Of a DNA stretch of 64,000 nucleotides, positions 36,801 through 45,642 are shown one piece after another. How positions within the stretch are numbered: position 1 is the first letter of the stretch; each line of letters starts with the position of its first letter. Where the stretch lies: the NCBI GenBank assembly GCA_017647145.1, contig JAGCLD010000004.1, positions 1 through 64,000 of the forward strand, given 5' to 3'. The stretch is from Paludibacteraceae bacterium. Its GTDB lineage: Bacteria; Bacteroidota; Bacteroidia; Bacteroidales; Paludibacteraceae. The position numbers were made by a program, and so were the translations under genes. The notes beneath the pieces were generated by a model that was not told the origin of the DNA, made no database searches, and saw only the letters and a program-made list of their open reading frames with translations.

Positions 36801-37667
36801 TATCCATTCCATTTCAAAGATCGTATCAGTGTATTATTCAAGGGTAACGTAGATGTGACAAATGGAAAATTTGAAGTCACCTTTATGCTTCCCAAGGACA
36901 TTCAGTACAATTACGGAACTGGAAAGATTTACTATTACGCGCTCGACACTATACATCACACAGAAGGTCTCGGACATTTCGAAGATTTCTTGATAGGAGG
37001 CAGCAATCCTAATGCTCAATTTGAAGATAATGGTCCGGATGTAAACATCTACCTCAACACGCTACACTTCGTCTCGGGGGGGCAGGTAGATGAGCGCCCA
37101 CTCTTCATAGCCTACATCGATGACCCCAATGGAATCAACACTTCAGGTAGTGGTATAGGACACGACTTACAACTCACTGTTGACAACAACAATGAACAAA
37201 CATGGAACCTGAATGAGTCATTTGTTTCCACCAACGGTAGTTTCCGTTCCGGAAGCATACACTACAGAATGTCAACATTAGAGGAAGGAAAGCACAGCCT
37301 TCGCTTCCGTGCATGGGACCTACTCAACAACTCCACTTCTAAAGAACTTGAGTTTGAAGTTGTCAAAGGCTTGGCTCCGCACGTTTACCAACTCATCACT
37401 TACCCAAATCCTGCTAAGTCTGGCGATGTAATTCACTTTATCTTTGACCACGACCGTCCTTCGTCTGTATTGGAAACCACCCTCCACATATTTGATGTGA
37501 GCGGAAGAAAAATTTACACCACAACTCAGCAAGGAGGAGAACATTTTACGTTTACCCCCAACAAAGCAACAATCGGTGCAGGAATATACCTCTACCAATT
37601 CCAAATAAAGACTAACGAAAGCGAAATAACTACTCAAAAATCTAAAATAATCATAACTCAACAATAG
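33861..37667 (+). CDS. porU: T9SS signal peptidase/sortase PorU
   Basis: 1268 residues with a signal peptide over about 1-24. The large middle is a gingipain-like C25 cysteine peptidase: YLLLMGDGTFDNRK, LCYMGHGSPNA with His 782, and GFGTCSFSHW with Cys 815. The His and Cys are 33 residues apart, as in Porphyromonas gingivalis PorU. The end (about 1180-1268) is a T9SS-type C-terminal domain with YPNPAKSGD. PorU cleaves the sorting domain from cargo at the cell surface and attaches A-LPS. It is followed 61 bp later by porV. Confidence 0.96.
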   Translation: MPILTSKKYQLLWLFCLVFLPLQAKTFTKQIEWTTCERLTDSIRTHVMSFADALYNEHSLPICQHEWTNSPNRNEYTIQTLSSEIVPQEFINSIDTATLGTSPELQLENNDGTTIINVVPFFKENGKIKRLTHYQIDATEARNTNNSNLPRHQYKEKSILASGSFVKIRVPNSGIYKLTYEELSSWGLNPAQIRIFGYGGAVLNENFNSDRIDDLPEVPFYIHKGSDNTFGKGDYILFHAQGPVSWSYLPNKFTYTHSMNTYSTHGYYFITSDASTGKHLNEVASAVINPETTHLVNTFDDYQLHEQEVFNALDPTGSNGGGQAFFGEQLNSGNTSFSTSFTFPNIVEGAVGKIKTQLAAASTIAASHFSLTFNGQQEKTITVSAMQPSIYVKGILSTNTHNFNLTHNKIDITLQADLPSDGKAYLNYIEMHIPRQLIMSGDAMYFRTKANIGSGKDNCYTLQNASPDVHIWNITHLDSIYRVPVIYSNNTVKFIGSTDELQQYVAVRTSSSQFNTPEFVGHINPQNLHALKNIEYVIICPEAFRSEAERLAMTHEEQDGLSWMVVSDEEVYNEFSSGTPDASAYRWFMKMLYDRHLAGISSVAPRYLLLMGDGTFDNRKLLHNSGPNTLLSYQSALNIMDETFAYPTDDYFGFLDDTEDTEFKETHMFVRLGIGRLPVSTVEQARDVVNKLITYMQDNQQGNWRSQLCFLADDGDRADHMISANRIADTISVRQPNYLINKIILDSYLQEVTAAGETYPIAKNKFDNQLRNGLLYLCYMGHGSPNAITNENMMTLESINNMRNEYYGVWGFGTCSFSHWDAQTISAGEAAVLNPLGGAIGVFSAARTVYADANERLLMEFSKNLFKKENGKYIRIGDVVRLAKNAPNREANRMAYLYLGDPALRIAHPTPYTVQTDTINAHPAHTIDTLRALSVNTIKGSIINDEGHIVKDFNGKTFVTIFDKEQKLTTLNNHNEESAAYPFHFKDRISVLFKGNVDVTNGKFEVTFMLPKDIQYNYGTGKIYYYALDTIHHTEGLGHFEDFLIGGSNPNAQFEDNGPDVNIYLNTLHFVSGGQVDERPLFIAYIDDPNGINTSGSGIGHDLQLTVDNNNEQTWNLNESFVSTNGSFRSGSIHYRMSTLEEGKHSLRFRAWDLLNNSTSKELEFEVVKGLAPHVYQLITYPNPAKSGDVIHFIFDHDRPSSVLETTLHIFDVSGRKIYTTTQQGGEHFTFTPNKATIGAGIYLYQFQIKTNESEITTQKSKIIITQQ

Positions 37668-37728
37668 AATACAATCTTTTACGTTATATATTATTATAGA
37701 GAACAAACACTAACTTAAATAAATAAAT

Positions 37729-38922
37729 ATGAAAAAAAACCTTTTAACCTTGGCGCTTACTTTCTTGTTGATAACGCCATTTTCTTACGCAGAAGAAGCG
37801 ATTGATATCACTAACCCTATCATCACTGCCGTACCTTCTCTATCCATAGCTCCTGACGCTAGAGGTGGTAGTTTGGGGGATATTGGTACTTCTACATCAG
37901 CTGACCTTTATTCACAATATTGGAATGCAGCAAAATATCCTTTTACAACTAGCAACGCAGGTGTCGGCATTTCCTATACACCATGGTTGCGCAAATTAAT
38001 TGGAGAAATTGACTTGGTAAACGTAAATGGCTACTACCGTTTTGACGAACTACAAGCAATCAGTGCTTCATTCCGTTATTTCTCTATGGGTGACATTAGC
38101 CTGACTGACTTCAACGGTACTGAATTCGGTACTGCAAAGCCAAATGAATTTGCCATTGATGCGGCATATTCTCGCAAGCTATCTGAAACTTTCTCTATGG
38201 CAGTAACTTTCCGTTTCATCTATTCCGACCTTAATAACGGAGCAAACACTAACCTTGCTAGTGGATCTGACCTGCGTCCGGGATGGGCTATCGCTGCCGA
38301 CGTAGCTGGATACCTCAACCAACCTATCGCACTCTCAACTGGAGATGCCTACTTAAACTTTGGTTTCAACCTTGCTAACTTAGGTTCTAAAGTTACATAT
38401 GACGGAATCACCAGCAACTTTATCCCTACCAACCTGCGTTTAGGATTAGGATTTGAATTCCCATTTGACGACTACAACCGTCTTTCTATCAATGCTGGAG
38501 CTAGCAAACTTTTAGTGCCTTCTCAACGTTCACGTTTTGCTGAAGGCTTTGACAAAGACAACTCCAACACATGGATGATGTCACAAGCTGAATATTCTGA
38601 AATCAACGCTGCCAAAGGATGGTTTATGTCATTTGCTGATGCACCGGGTGGTTTCAAAGAAGAAATGCAAGAAATCTTGTGGGGAATTGGTCTTGAATAC
38701 TCTTACAACCAACAATTCTTCGTACGCGCTGGTTATTCTCACGAAAGCAAATTCAAAGGAAACCGTAAATATGTTACTGTTGGTGCCGGATTCAAACTCA
38801 GCATGTTTGAATTGAGCGCTGGTTATGTAATTGGTGTTGTTGGAAACAACCCATTAGATGGCACCCTACGCTTTAGCTTAGGATTCGACTTGGAAGGTTT
38901 GAAAAATTTGATTGACAAATAA
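37729..38922 (+). CDS. porV: T9SS outer-membrane barrel PorV (LptO)
   Basis: 397 residues with a signal peptide over about 1-21. The mature start, PSLSIAPDARGGSLGDIG, is the PorV signature, followed by a 14-strand FadL-like barrel pattern ending in FSLGFDLEGLKNLIDK. PorV shuttles cargo from the SprA translocon to PorU as part of the attachment complex. It directly follows porU. Confidence 0.96.
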   Translation: MKKNLLTLALTFLLITPFSYAEEAIDITNPIITAVPSLSIAPDARGGSLGDIGTSTSADLYSQYWNAAKYPFTTSNAGVGISYTPWLRKLIGEIDLVNVNGYYRFDELQAISASFRYFSMGDISLTDFNGTEFGTAKPNEFAIDAAYSRKLSETFSMAVTFRFIYSDLNNGANTNLASGSDLRPGWAIAADVAGYLNQPIALSTGDAYLNFGFNLANLGSKVTYDGITSNFIPTNLRLGLGFEFPFDDYNRLSINAGASKLLVPSQRSRFAEGFDKDNSNTWMMSQAEYSEINAAKGWFMSFADAPGGFKEEMQEILWGIGLEYSYNQQFFVRAGYSHESKFKGNRKYVTVGAGFKLSMFELSAGYVIGVVGNNPLDGTLRFSLGFDLEGLKNLIDK

Positions 38923-38951
38923 TTCTGTCCTTTCAAAAAAAGATTGTATAT

Positions 38952-38988
38952 TTACGGCTGCTTTGGCAATTATCCAAAGTAGCCGTAA
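38952..38988 (+). terminator. Hairpin after porV, probable terminator
   Basis: TTACGGCT-G-CTTTGG (38952-38966) pairs with CCAAAG-T-AGCCGTAA, with a small mismatch. The following bases are AT-rich (TTAATTTAT) without a clean T-run. It lies 11 bp before the ispF start. Confidence 0.6.
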
Positions 38989-38998
38989 TTAATTTATA

Positions 38999-39484
38999 AT
39001 GACTATGAACATACGAGTAGGACAAGGATATGACGTACATGCCTTTGCCGACAATCGAGCTCTTTGGTTGGGAGGCATTCTGATTGAATATGAAAAAGGT
39101 TTAGCCGGACACTCTGACGCTGATGTATTGCTACATGCACTATGTGATGCCCTATTGGGAGCTGCCAACATGCGTGACATTGGCTATCACTTCCCCGACA
39201 CAGGACAAGAATATGCTGGAATCGACAGCAAGATTCTCTTACAGCGCACCTATGCATTACTACAACAAAAAGGCTACCGTCTGGGCAATGCCGACTGCAT
39301 CATTTGTGCCCAAGCACCCAAACTCAGTCCCTACATCGATAAGATGCGTGAATGCATAGCTGATGTGCTAAATGTTGATATCGATTGCATAAGCCTCAAA
39401 GCCACCACAACCGAACGACTTGGATTCGTAGGCAGAAAAGAAGGCATTGCAGCCTACGCCACGGTATTAATCACAAAAGACTAA
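38999..39484 (+). CDS. ispF: 2-C-methyl-D-erythritol 2,4-cyclodiphosphate synthase
   Basis: 161 residues (159 from a second ATG at 39005). Signature RVGQGYDVHAF with the metal-binding DxH, GLAGHSDADVLLHALCDALLGA with the metal-binding His, and ATTTERLGFVGRKEGIAA. It forms MEcPP in the non-mevalonate isoprenoid pathway. The prenyl synthase at 47513 uses products of this pathway. Confidence 0.97.
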   Translation: MTMNIRVGQGYDVHAFADNRALWLGGILIEYEKGLAGHSDADVLLHALCDALLGAANMRDIGYHFPDTGQEYAGIDSKILLQRTYALLQQKGYRLGNADCIICAQAPKLSPYIDKMRECIADVLNVDIDCISLKATTTERLGFVGRKEGIAAYATVLITKD

Positions 39485-39561
39485 CATCACACATAATTAT
39501 AGTAATATATTAATCTATAACCCACTCATTAAAGAGTCAACTAACCCACACCCACTCGCCT

Positions 39562-41103
39562 ATGTTGGTAAAAACCTACGGAGCCGCTGTACAAGGTATC
39601 AATGCCACTCTCATCACCATTGAAGTTAATGTAGAGACCAGAGGACTCAAATTCTTCTTGGTCGGATTGCCCGACAATGCCGTCAAAGAAAGCCACGAAC
39701 GCATCGCATCTGCACTCTCCGTCAATGGATACAAAATGCCACACAAACAAATCACCATCAACATGGCTCCCGCAGATATACGCAAAGAAGGAGCTGCCTA
39801 CGACCTCCCACTGGCTATTGGCATCTTAGCCGGTAGCGGACAAGTGGAATGCCCCGACTTAGACAAATACATCATCATGGGCGAATTATCCCTCGACGGA
39901 AGCCTACACCCAATAAAAGGCGTTTTGCCCATTGCCATCAAGGCACGCGAAGATGGATTCAAGGGATTTATTCTGCCACAAGCCAATGCCAAAGAAGCTG
40001 CGGTAGTAAACAATCTGGAAGTGTACGGAGCTAACAACATCAGCGAAGTGGTGCAATTTCTCAACGGAGAAGCCGAGTTGGCACAAACTATAGTTGACAC
40101 CAGAGCCGACTTTTTCAAAAACTCCTCACTCCCCGACATCGACTTTGCCGACGTCAAAGGACAAGAAAACGTCAAACGTGCATTAGAAGTAGCTGCTGCG
40201 GGTGGGCACAACATCATCATGGTAGGACCTCCTGGAGCCGGAAAATCCATGATGGCAAAGCGAATACCATCAATCCTACCACCACTCACACTACACGAAG
40301 CACTTGAAACCACAAAAATACACTCAGTCGCAGGAATAATGGACGGAAACACATCACTCATTGCACACCGACCATTTCGCAGTCCACACCACACCATATC
40401 CGACGTAGCACTCGTGGGTGGTGGAAGTTTTCCTCAACCCGGAGAAATTAGCCTTGCACACAATGGAGTGCTATTCCTTGACGAACTTCCCGAATTCAAG
40501 CGCTCCGTACTCGAAGTGATGAGACAACCATTAGAAGACCGTAAGATCACCATCTCACGCGCAAAATCTGTCACTGAATACCCCGCAAGCTTCATGTTAG
40601 TGGCATCTATGAACCCCTGCCCTTGCGGCTATTACAACCACCCCGACAGAGAATGTGTCTGCGCACCGGGAGTAGTACAACGATACCTCAGTCGTATATC
40701 TGGACCACTACTCGACCGCATTGACATCCAGATAGAAATAGTACCTGTGCCGTTCGACAAATTGGCTGAACAACGCCCCGCCGAACCAAGTCAGGTGATA
40801 AGAGAACGAGTTATCGCTGCCAGAAAAATACAAGAAGAACGCTTTAAAGACGAAAAAGGTATCTACTGCAATGCACAGATGAGTAGCAAACTCCTGCGCA
40901 CGCATGCGGTGCTGGATGAAGACGGAAAAGCACTCCTCAAAGAAGCCATGAACCGCCTCAACCTCTCCGCACGAGCCTATGACCGCATTCTAAAAGTAGC
41001 ACGTACTATAGCCGACTTGGAAGGGTCACAAAACATCAACATAGCACACCTCGCCGAAGCTATCAACTACCGCAATCTTGACAGAGCCGGTTGGGCAGGA
41101 TAA
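39562..41103 (+). CDS. comM: YifB/ComM-family Mg-chelatase-like AAA+ ATPase
   Basis: 513 residues. N-terminal ribosomal S5/Lon-like domain (about 20-120), Walker [17 protein letters not shown] (about 221-236), Walker [11 protein letters not shown], the zinc-finger-like NPCPCGYY...ECVC, and the C-terminal Mg-chelatase domain ending [12 protein letters not shown]. ComM is a hexameric helicase that aids branch migration during natural transformation. The gene lies between ispF and aroK with short gaps. Confidence 0.94.
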   Translation: MLVKTYGAAVQGINATLITIEVNVETRGLKFFLVGLPDNAVKESHERIASALSVNGYKMPHKQITINMAPADIRKEGAAYDLPLAIGILAGSGQVECPDLDKYIIMGELSLDGSLHPIKGVLPIAIKAREDGFKGFILPQANAKEAAVVNNLEVYGANNISEVVQFLNGEAELAQTIVDTRADFFKNSSLPDIDFADVKGQENVKRALEVAAAGGHNIIMVGPPGAGKSMMAKRIPSILPPLTLHEALETTKIHSVAGIMDGNTSLIAHRPFRSPHHTISDVALVGGGSFPQPGEISLAHNGVLFLDELPEFKRSVLEVMRQPLEDRKITISRAKSVTEYPASFMLVASMNPCPCGYYNHPDRECVCAPGVVQRYLSRISGPLLDRIDIQIEIVPVPFDKLAEQRPAEPSQVIRERVIAARKIQEERFKDEKGIYCNAQMSSKLLRTHAVLDEDGKALLKEAMNRLNLSARAYDRILKVARTIADLEGSQNINIAHLAEAINYRNLDRAGWAG

Positions 41104-41124
41104 AAGCCACAAGCACACAGACAC

Positions 41125-41661
41125 ATGACACACTTTCAGCAAAACATCATACTCATTGGCTACATGGCAAGTGGAAAAACCACAGTGGGAAAAGCATTGT
41201 CCACACTCACCGGATGGAAATTCATTGACTGCGATGATCTGATAGCTGAACGTGAAGGGTGCTCCTGCGCCGACATCATACGCACAAAAGGAGAAACCTA
41301 CTTCCGCAACCTGGAACGCCAAATCCTATCCTCACTTTCAGCCACACCCCCCATGATTATTGCCACTGGAGGAGGCATGCCATGCTATCAAGACAACATG
41401 CAGCTCATCAACCAACTGGGCACATCCATCTACCTACACCGAACACCCGAAGACCTGGCCATACGACTCGAACTCACAGGCATACATACGCGCCCACTGC
41501 TACAAGGAAAAACAGGACAAGAACTCATTGAGCACGTACACATGCAACTACAATCACGTCTGCCCTACTACCACATGGCACAACACACAATCACCGGACA
41601 AGGAGACGACGACCAAGAAATAGCCAACCAAATCTACCACCGGCTCATCTGCCAACAATAG
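41125..41661 (+). CDS. aroK: Shikimate kinase
   Basis: 178 residues. Walker A GYMASGKTTVGK (about 12-23), substrate-binding DCDDLIAE (about 32-39), TYFRNLE (about 56-62), IIATGGGMP (about 77-85) and the lid RPLLQGK (about 119-125). It phosphorylates shikimate in aromatic amino acid synthesis. It starts 21 bp after comM. A bidirectional-looking hairpin at 41711-41739 follows. Confidence 0.95.
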   Translation: MTHFQQNIILIGYMASGKTTVGKALSTLTGWKFIDCDDLIAEREGCSCADIIRTKGETYFRNLERQILSSLSATPPMIIATGGGMPCYQDNMQLINQLGTSIYLHRTPEDLAIRLELTGIHTRPLLQGKTGQELIEHVHMQLQSRLPYYHMAQHTITGQGDDDQEIANQIYHRLICQQ

Positions 41662-41710
41662 CCTACATACACAACAAACGAGTCGATAATCATTTCAAAC
41701 ACCAAACAAA

Positions 41711-41739
41711 AAGCGACCGCACTAATAGTGCAGCCGCTT
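41711..41739. terminator. Shared hairpin between convergent aroK and the Sel1 gene
   Basis: AAGCG and CGCTT arms with inner GCACT/AGTGC (loop AAT), flanked by A residues on the left, i.e. T residues on the minus strand. It likely ends the minus-strand Sel1/WG unit and may also serve aroK. Confidence 0.6.
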
Positions 41740-41759
41740 ATAAGAGACATTTACTGTCT

Positions 41760-43232
41760 TTATTGTTCCACCTTACGAACTGACAAATACTCTACAGGAA
41801 GCCCTTGAGGAATATTATTAAGCCCTGATTTGAATGTAAATCTGGAGCCATCTTTATCACAATAGAGCGTCATCTTAGTCAATTTTTGTGCACCTTCTCT
41901 GACTAATCCTTTATTAATCACATCAATGTAAATCCACACTTGATAATATTGCGGAAGGGTTGCTAATTGACATTTGCTAGCCGTGTTGATCTGTGCTCCT
42001 GTATGAGTGAGTGGCAACAACAACGTAGGTTTCCCATCAAGCCCACAATCTGCTACAATGTATTTTTCTCCGTTATCAACATAGGTATCCCCGATTTGGT
42101 AGAAATTATGTTGATTTCTGTAGAGGGTATCAGTCATGGTTTTTTTCCATTCTTCATTGCTTGTTTCAAGAATGTTGTTCGCTTGTTGTTTATATTGCAT
42201 TGCAATGCTTGGGTTTTTACTCACCAGAACACCTTGTGTGTACATATTTGCCAACATCTGTGCTGCGTAATAAACATTACGCTCAGCAGCAACCTCTAAA
42301 GCCTGTGTTGGTGTGTAACGATAATTTTGTGCATAATAAGCAAAAGAATTAGCGATGAGGTCTGAATAGCCTGCTGCTCTTAACACACTTTTCGCATACA
42401 TAAAATAGGCCATGCTATAGTTTTCGTCCCAATAGGTAAGGTCAATTAAGAGTTTTAATAAACCTGCCGCATAACTGCTATTTGCATCTGGGTCAGAATA
42501 GCTCTTTCCATAGCTGAAGTGCTCACACTCTGTGTTATACATAAGATTAGCAGCTGCTTTCATGTAGTAAACCCTATTAGAGCGATAATAGAGCATAGCT
42601 ATATTTTTTGTGGAATTCTTAAGGGGTTTAACTGCATTATAATGATCTGTCACATAAACTTTTTTACCACTCTGCAACATATCTCCCAAGACAGAAAAGG
42701 CATGATGTCCATCTCGTCCACCTTCGGCCTCTATTAAATATCTTTCCAGTAAGGAACATGCTTTCGTAGTATCTGGAGTCACACCCCATCCGCGATAATA
42801 GCACACACCCAACATGTGTTTACCTGAAAGATTACCATTCTCCATGCTTTGCGTATAATATTTCACAGCCTCCGGTTCATTTTCTTCCACTCCTTGACCA
42901 TAGAGATACATATCACCGATTTCGGTTTCACCCACATCATGACCAAACTCAAGAGCTTTCTTATACATATTCATCGCAATGGCATAATCCTGCTCCACAA
43001 TCGTACCTTCACGATAAATATTGCCCAGATAGTAACAAGCTTCACCATATCCTTCTTTTGCCGCCTCTTGCAGATAAGTAAGTGCATTCTTTGCATAAGA
43101 AGACCGCTCATACGAAGTCAGATATTTCGACTGTAGGCGTTCATAATTCTGACGTCCCAAGTCCATATTGTTTTGTGCCACCATTAAAACAGGCGCCATC
43201 ATTAAGAATATAATAAAACCAAACTTCTTCAT
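41760..43232 (-). CDS. Exported Sel1-like repeat protein
   Basis: 490 residues with a signal peptide over about 1-19 (ending MVAQ). Several Sel1-type TPR repeats lie at about 55-170 (AKEGYGEACYYLGNIYREG, ALEFGHDVGETEIGDMYLYG, ENGNLSGKHMLGVCYYRGWG) and again near 300-350. The C-terminal 100 or so residues are beta-rich. Sel1 repeats are protein-protein scaffolds. It lies 16 bp after the WG-repeat gene, so the two probably act together at the envelope downstream of leader RNA B. The function is unknown. Confidence 0.8.
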   Translation of the reverse strand: MKKFGFIIFLMMAPVLMVAQNNMDLGRQNYERLQSKYLTSYERSSYAKNALTYLQEAAKEGYGEACYYLGNIYREGTIVEQDYAIAMNMYKKALEFGHDVGETEIGDMYLYGQGVEENEPEAVKYYTQSMENGNLSGKHMLGVCYYRGWGVTPDTTKACSLLERYLIEAEGGRDGHHAFSVLGDMLQSGKKVYVTDHYNAVKPLKNSTKNIAMLYYRSNRVYYMKAAANLMYNTECEHFSYGKSYSDPDANSSYAAGLLKLLIDLTYWDENYSMAYFMYAKSVLRAAGYSDLIANSFAYYAQNYRYTPTQALEVAAERNVYYAAQMLANMYTQGVLVSKNPSIAMQYKQQANNILETSNEEWKKTMTDTLYRNQHNFYQIGDTYVDNGEKYIVADCGLDGKPTLLLPLTHTGAQINTASKCQLATLPQYYQVWIYIDVINKGLVREGAQKLTKMTLYCDKDGSRFTFKSGLNNIPQGLPVEYLSVRKVEQ

Positions 43233-43248
43233 ATCTATCTCTATTTGA

Positions 43249-44952
43249 TTACATTAAAGTGAAAGTGATACGATTAGATGAATTGCGATAGAGCATAAAG
43301 TTTTTACCCGCAATAGTCAGTGAAGAACTCTCTTCATCATAAGAATATTTTTCCGTCAGATAAACTATCAAAGCATCATATTTATCTGCCGCATTGCCTT
43401 CTAACGACAACACCATCTTAAAGCGTGTAATAGGCATATCAGCTTGGAATACATTGTTATAACCAAACCATCCATCAGAAACTCTTTTCCATGGATTACA
43501 ATCTCCTTTTAAAGTCAAAGTAAATTGAGAGGTGCCAATTTCATCCATTGCCACTTCTCCCTTTTTAAACATTTTTTCTCCCACTTTCTCTTTTACAACA
43601 CCTGCTGTTGTTTCCTTCATTTCATTGGCAATCTCTTCTAAGGCAACACCTATCTTTGAAAAGTCAACATAGTCGGTTTCCACCGCACCAAAGTTGTCTA
43701 ACATATCCACTCCCCACTCATCTTCCATGAGATCAAGGTCACATTCAAAGTCCATTGAAGTCAACACTTTTCCTTTTGCATCAATCAGTTGATAGATGTA
43801 GCGTTGTGTAGAAACGATATACGTATTCTGTCCCGGAACTTCCACCATTCTACGATACTGAGGATTAATCACCCATGCTCCTTTCTCATTAATCACACCC
43901 CAGTCACTGCCCAATTTAGCCATAGCCAATCCATTCTCATTAAAGGATTTCAGCGCTTCATACTGAGGATTAATCACCCAAACTCCCTGTTCGTTCACAC
44001 ATCCCCAATCATAAGAATCCACATCTTTTGCCGGAGCCAATTTAGACGCACCAAAAGGCAACACATCTCTAAACTGAGGATTAATAAGGTATTGTCCATC
44101 AACTGTACACCAGCCCCAGCGTGACTCTTTTTTAATCATATATTTATTACCATCAAGTGCCATGTCTGAAAATTGAGGATTGATGACAATCTTACCTGAA
44201 TTATCCACAACACCCCACTTACCTGATTTTTCCACTAACACACGACCCTCTTCCAAAGCAGTCACAATGTCAGAAATTGCTTGATAATTCATAATATCAT
44301 CATAGATTATTTCTCCGGGAGTTTTTCCATTGATGTTATAAACACCATAACGTTTATCCCCATCAATATTCTCCATCACAAAAATATGATTATTCACAAC
44401 AAAAGGAATACATGGCATATAACTTTCAGGCAACATCGCCACTTCTTTTCCGGAAGTATTAACCACAATCCAGCCCTTATCCATGTGATAAACAAGACTC
44501 TTTCCATCATAGAAAGGATGTGCTACATCCCATGATTTATCCACCATCACCTGCTTACCCTTTTCGTCAATCAACTCCACATGTCCGCCCGGAGCCACCA
44601 CATAAGCTCGGCCACACTTCATGTCAGAAGCCCATTTGTACAGTTCCTCATTTAAGAATTCACCTTGAGCATTGATATAATTATAGCGAGTTTGACCATC
44701 TACATCAAAAGACACCACCGCCCAGTCACCATGAAATTGAGCTGCATCCTCCACATAATGCATTGTGTCCACTTCTACAAATTTTCCATCTGCCAAATTA
44801 AGCACATGTTCATTTTCATAAATCTCACCTCCTTCATCTATCAAAGGAATAACCACAAGATGACCGGCTGAATCTTCAGTAGCTGATTGCGAACAATCTG
44901 CAAAAGTTAGTGCAGAAAGAGCACACAAACCATAACAAAAAAGTTTTTTCAT
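43249..44952 (-). CDS. Exported WG-repeat protein (probable lipoprotein)
   Basis: 567 residues from the ATG at 44952 (MKKLFCYGLCALSALTFADC); a frame from 44991 adds 13 residues inside the leader. The N-terminus resembles a lipoprotein signal, although Asp before the Cys is unusual for a lipobox. About eight WG repeats follow (WGVVDNSGKIVINPQF, WGCVNEQGVWVINPQY, WGVINEKGAWVINPQY and others). The final 130 residues are non-repetitive and beta-rich. WG repeats form a beta-propeller-like or solenoid surface. It is the first gene after leader RNA B, 56 nt beyond its T-run. Confidence 0.82.
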   Translation of the reverse strand: MKKLFCYGLCALSALTFADCSQSATEDSAGHLVVIPLIDEGGEIYENEHVLNLADGKFVEVDTMHYVEDAAQFHGDWAVVSFDVDGQTRYNYINAQGEFLNEELYKWASDMKCGRAYVVAPGGHVELIDEKGKQVMVDKSWDVAHPFYDGKSLVYHMDKGWIVVNTSGKEVAMLPESYMPCIPFVVNNHIFVMENIDGDKRYGVYNINGKTPGEIIYDDIMNYQAISDIVTALEEGRVLVEKSGKWGVVDNSGKIVINPQFSDMALDGNKYMIKKESRWGWCTVDGQYLINPQFRDVLPFGASKLAPAKDVDSYDWGCVNEQGVWVINPQYEALKSFNENGLAMAKLGSDWGVINEKGAWVINPQYRRMVEVPGQNTYIVSTQRYIYQLIDAKGKVLTSMDFECDLDLMEDEWGVDMLDNFGAVETDYVDFSKIGVALEEIANEMKETTAGVVKEKVGEKMFKKGEVAMDEIGTSQFTLTLKGDCNPWKRVSDGWFGYNNVFQADMPITRFKMVLSLEGNAADKYDALIVYLTEKYSYDEESSSLTIAGKNFMLYRNSSNRITFTLM

Positions 44953-45008
44953 GATATAATGATATAATTTTTTTACAAGGGTGGGTTCCAACTACCCATT
45001 ATCAGTAT

Positions 45009-45056
45009 AAAAAAAGCGTGGAACCTTATCTTTGCCTATCCTTCTTTCTGAGGTTC
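45009..45056 (-). terminator. Intrinsic terminator of leader RNA B
   Basis: Minus strand: GAACCT (45056-45051) pairs with AGGTTC (45027-45022), followed by CACGC and seven T. GGTTCCA of the 3' arm (plus 45019-45025) can instead pair with TGGAACC (plus 44984-44990) beyond the T-run, a possible competing structure. Confidence 0.6.
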
Positions 45057-45304
45057 TGGTACACCCTATCCGCAAGAACAAGCAAGAAACGCCCACGCCG
45101 AATATGAAATGCCACCAAACAGAGTCGTCCACGGATGGACGCTCTGCGGCAGGATATACATATCCCAAAGGGCGATTACCGCATTCTTGTTTTGGGCGAA
45201 TGAATTTACCAGATTCCAGAAAGCCAAAACAAACGCTAATAAACGCTTTTCAATATGTCTGCTCACACACCCCGTTGATAACAAACATATCACCGGCGTG
45301 AATT
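45009..45304 (-). ncRNA. Structured leader RNA B (homologue of RNA A)
   Basis: Minus-strand RNA of about 296 nt, from its promoter (45311-45343) to a seven-T run (plus 45015-45009). It shares the 22-nt core with RNA A (plus 45238-45259, 21 of 22 identical). Equivalent helices: closing CACGCCG (plus 45300-45294) with CGGCGTG (45100-45094); ATATGTTTG with CAGACATAT; GGATA-TGTA-TATCC; and an 11-pair hairpin, CAGAG-CGTCCA with TGGACG-A-CTCTG (45120-45146). The terminal hairpin sequence is wholly different from RNA A but the fold is kept. It ends 56 nt before the WG-repeat start codon. Confidence 0.75.
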
Positions 45305-45310
45305 CACTAT

Positions 45311-45343
45311 GCAAATATAAATCATCTCACACACAAAAACAAG
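45311..45343 (-). promoter_or_regulatory. Promoter of leader RNA B
   Basis: Minus strand CTTG (45343-45340), 20-bp spacer, TATATTTGC (45319-45311). The -7 box is exact and the -33 differs by one base. The distance from box to closing helix (11 nt) is close to that in RNA A (8 nt). Confidence 0.7.
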
Positions 45344-45519
45344 ACATTTTCTTAAAATGCATGAAATGCCAACCATTCACCACATTCCACTAAAACAAAC
45401 ACCCATCCCTGCTCCAACCGACACCATGACAATCTCCAACACAACCAGCCCCCCCGAGTTCTCCTAGCCCCCTAAAGTCCTATAACACAGCCATTATAAA
45501 TATAAAGGCAGTAGGAAAA

Positions 45520-45577
45520 ATTGCGAGTAAGTGAGGGCAGAATCAAGCTTGCTTGAATTATGCCGAGCGAGAGCAAT
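45520..45577. repeat. Imperfect inverted repeat with TCAAGCTTGCTTGA core
   Basis: ATTGC at the left end pairs with GCAAT at the right; GGCA-GAATCAAGC mirrors GCTTGAATTA-TGCC in the centre. The core TCAAGC-TT-GCTTGA is shared with copy 4 of the array at 32156, also near a GAGCGAG motif. The stretch 45344-45519 before it has nothing recognisable. Confidence 0.55.
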
Positions 45578-45642
45578 TTATATAAACGGCGTGCCGTGTC
45601 CGCCTATTTTATTTACTTGTTCTCGGCATCAGCGTGCAGTCT

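Noticed and set aside
40000-41100. ComM-like ATPase as a magnesium chelatase for chlorophyll or cobalamin
   Set aside because: The N-terminal S5/Lon-like domain and overall layout are those of YifB/ComM; no chelatase partners are present.
45066-45314. 82-codon minus-strand frame spanning most of RNA B
   Set aside because: The homologous RNA A has no matching frame, and the two RNAs differ by many non-triplet insertions while keeping base pairs. The conservation is of RNA structure, not of a peptide.
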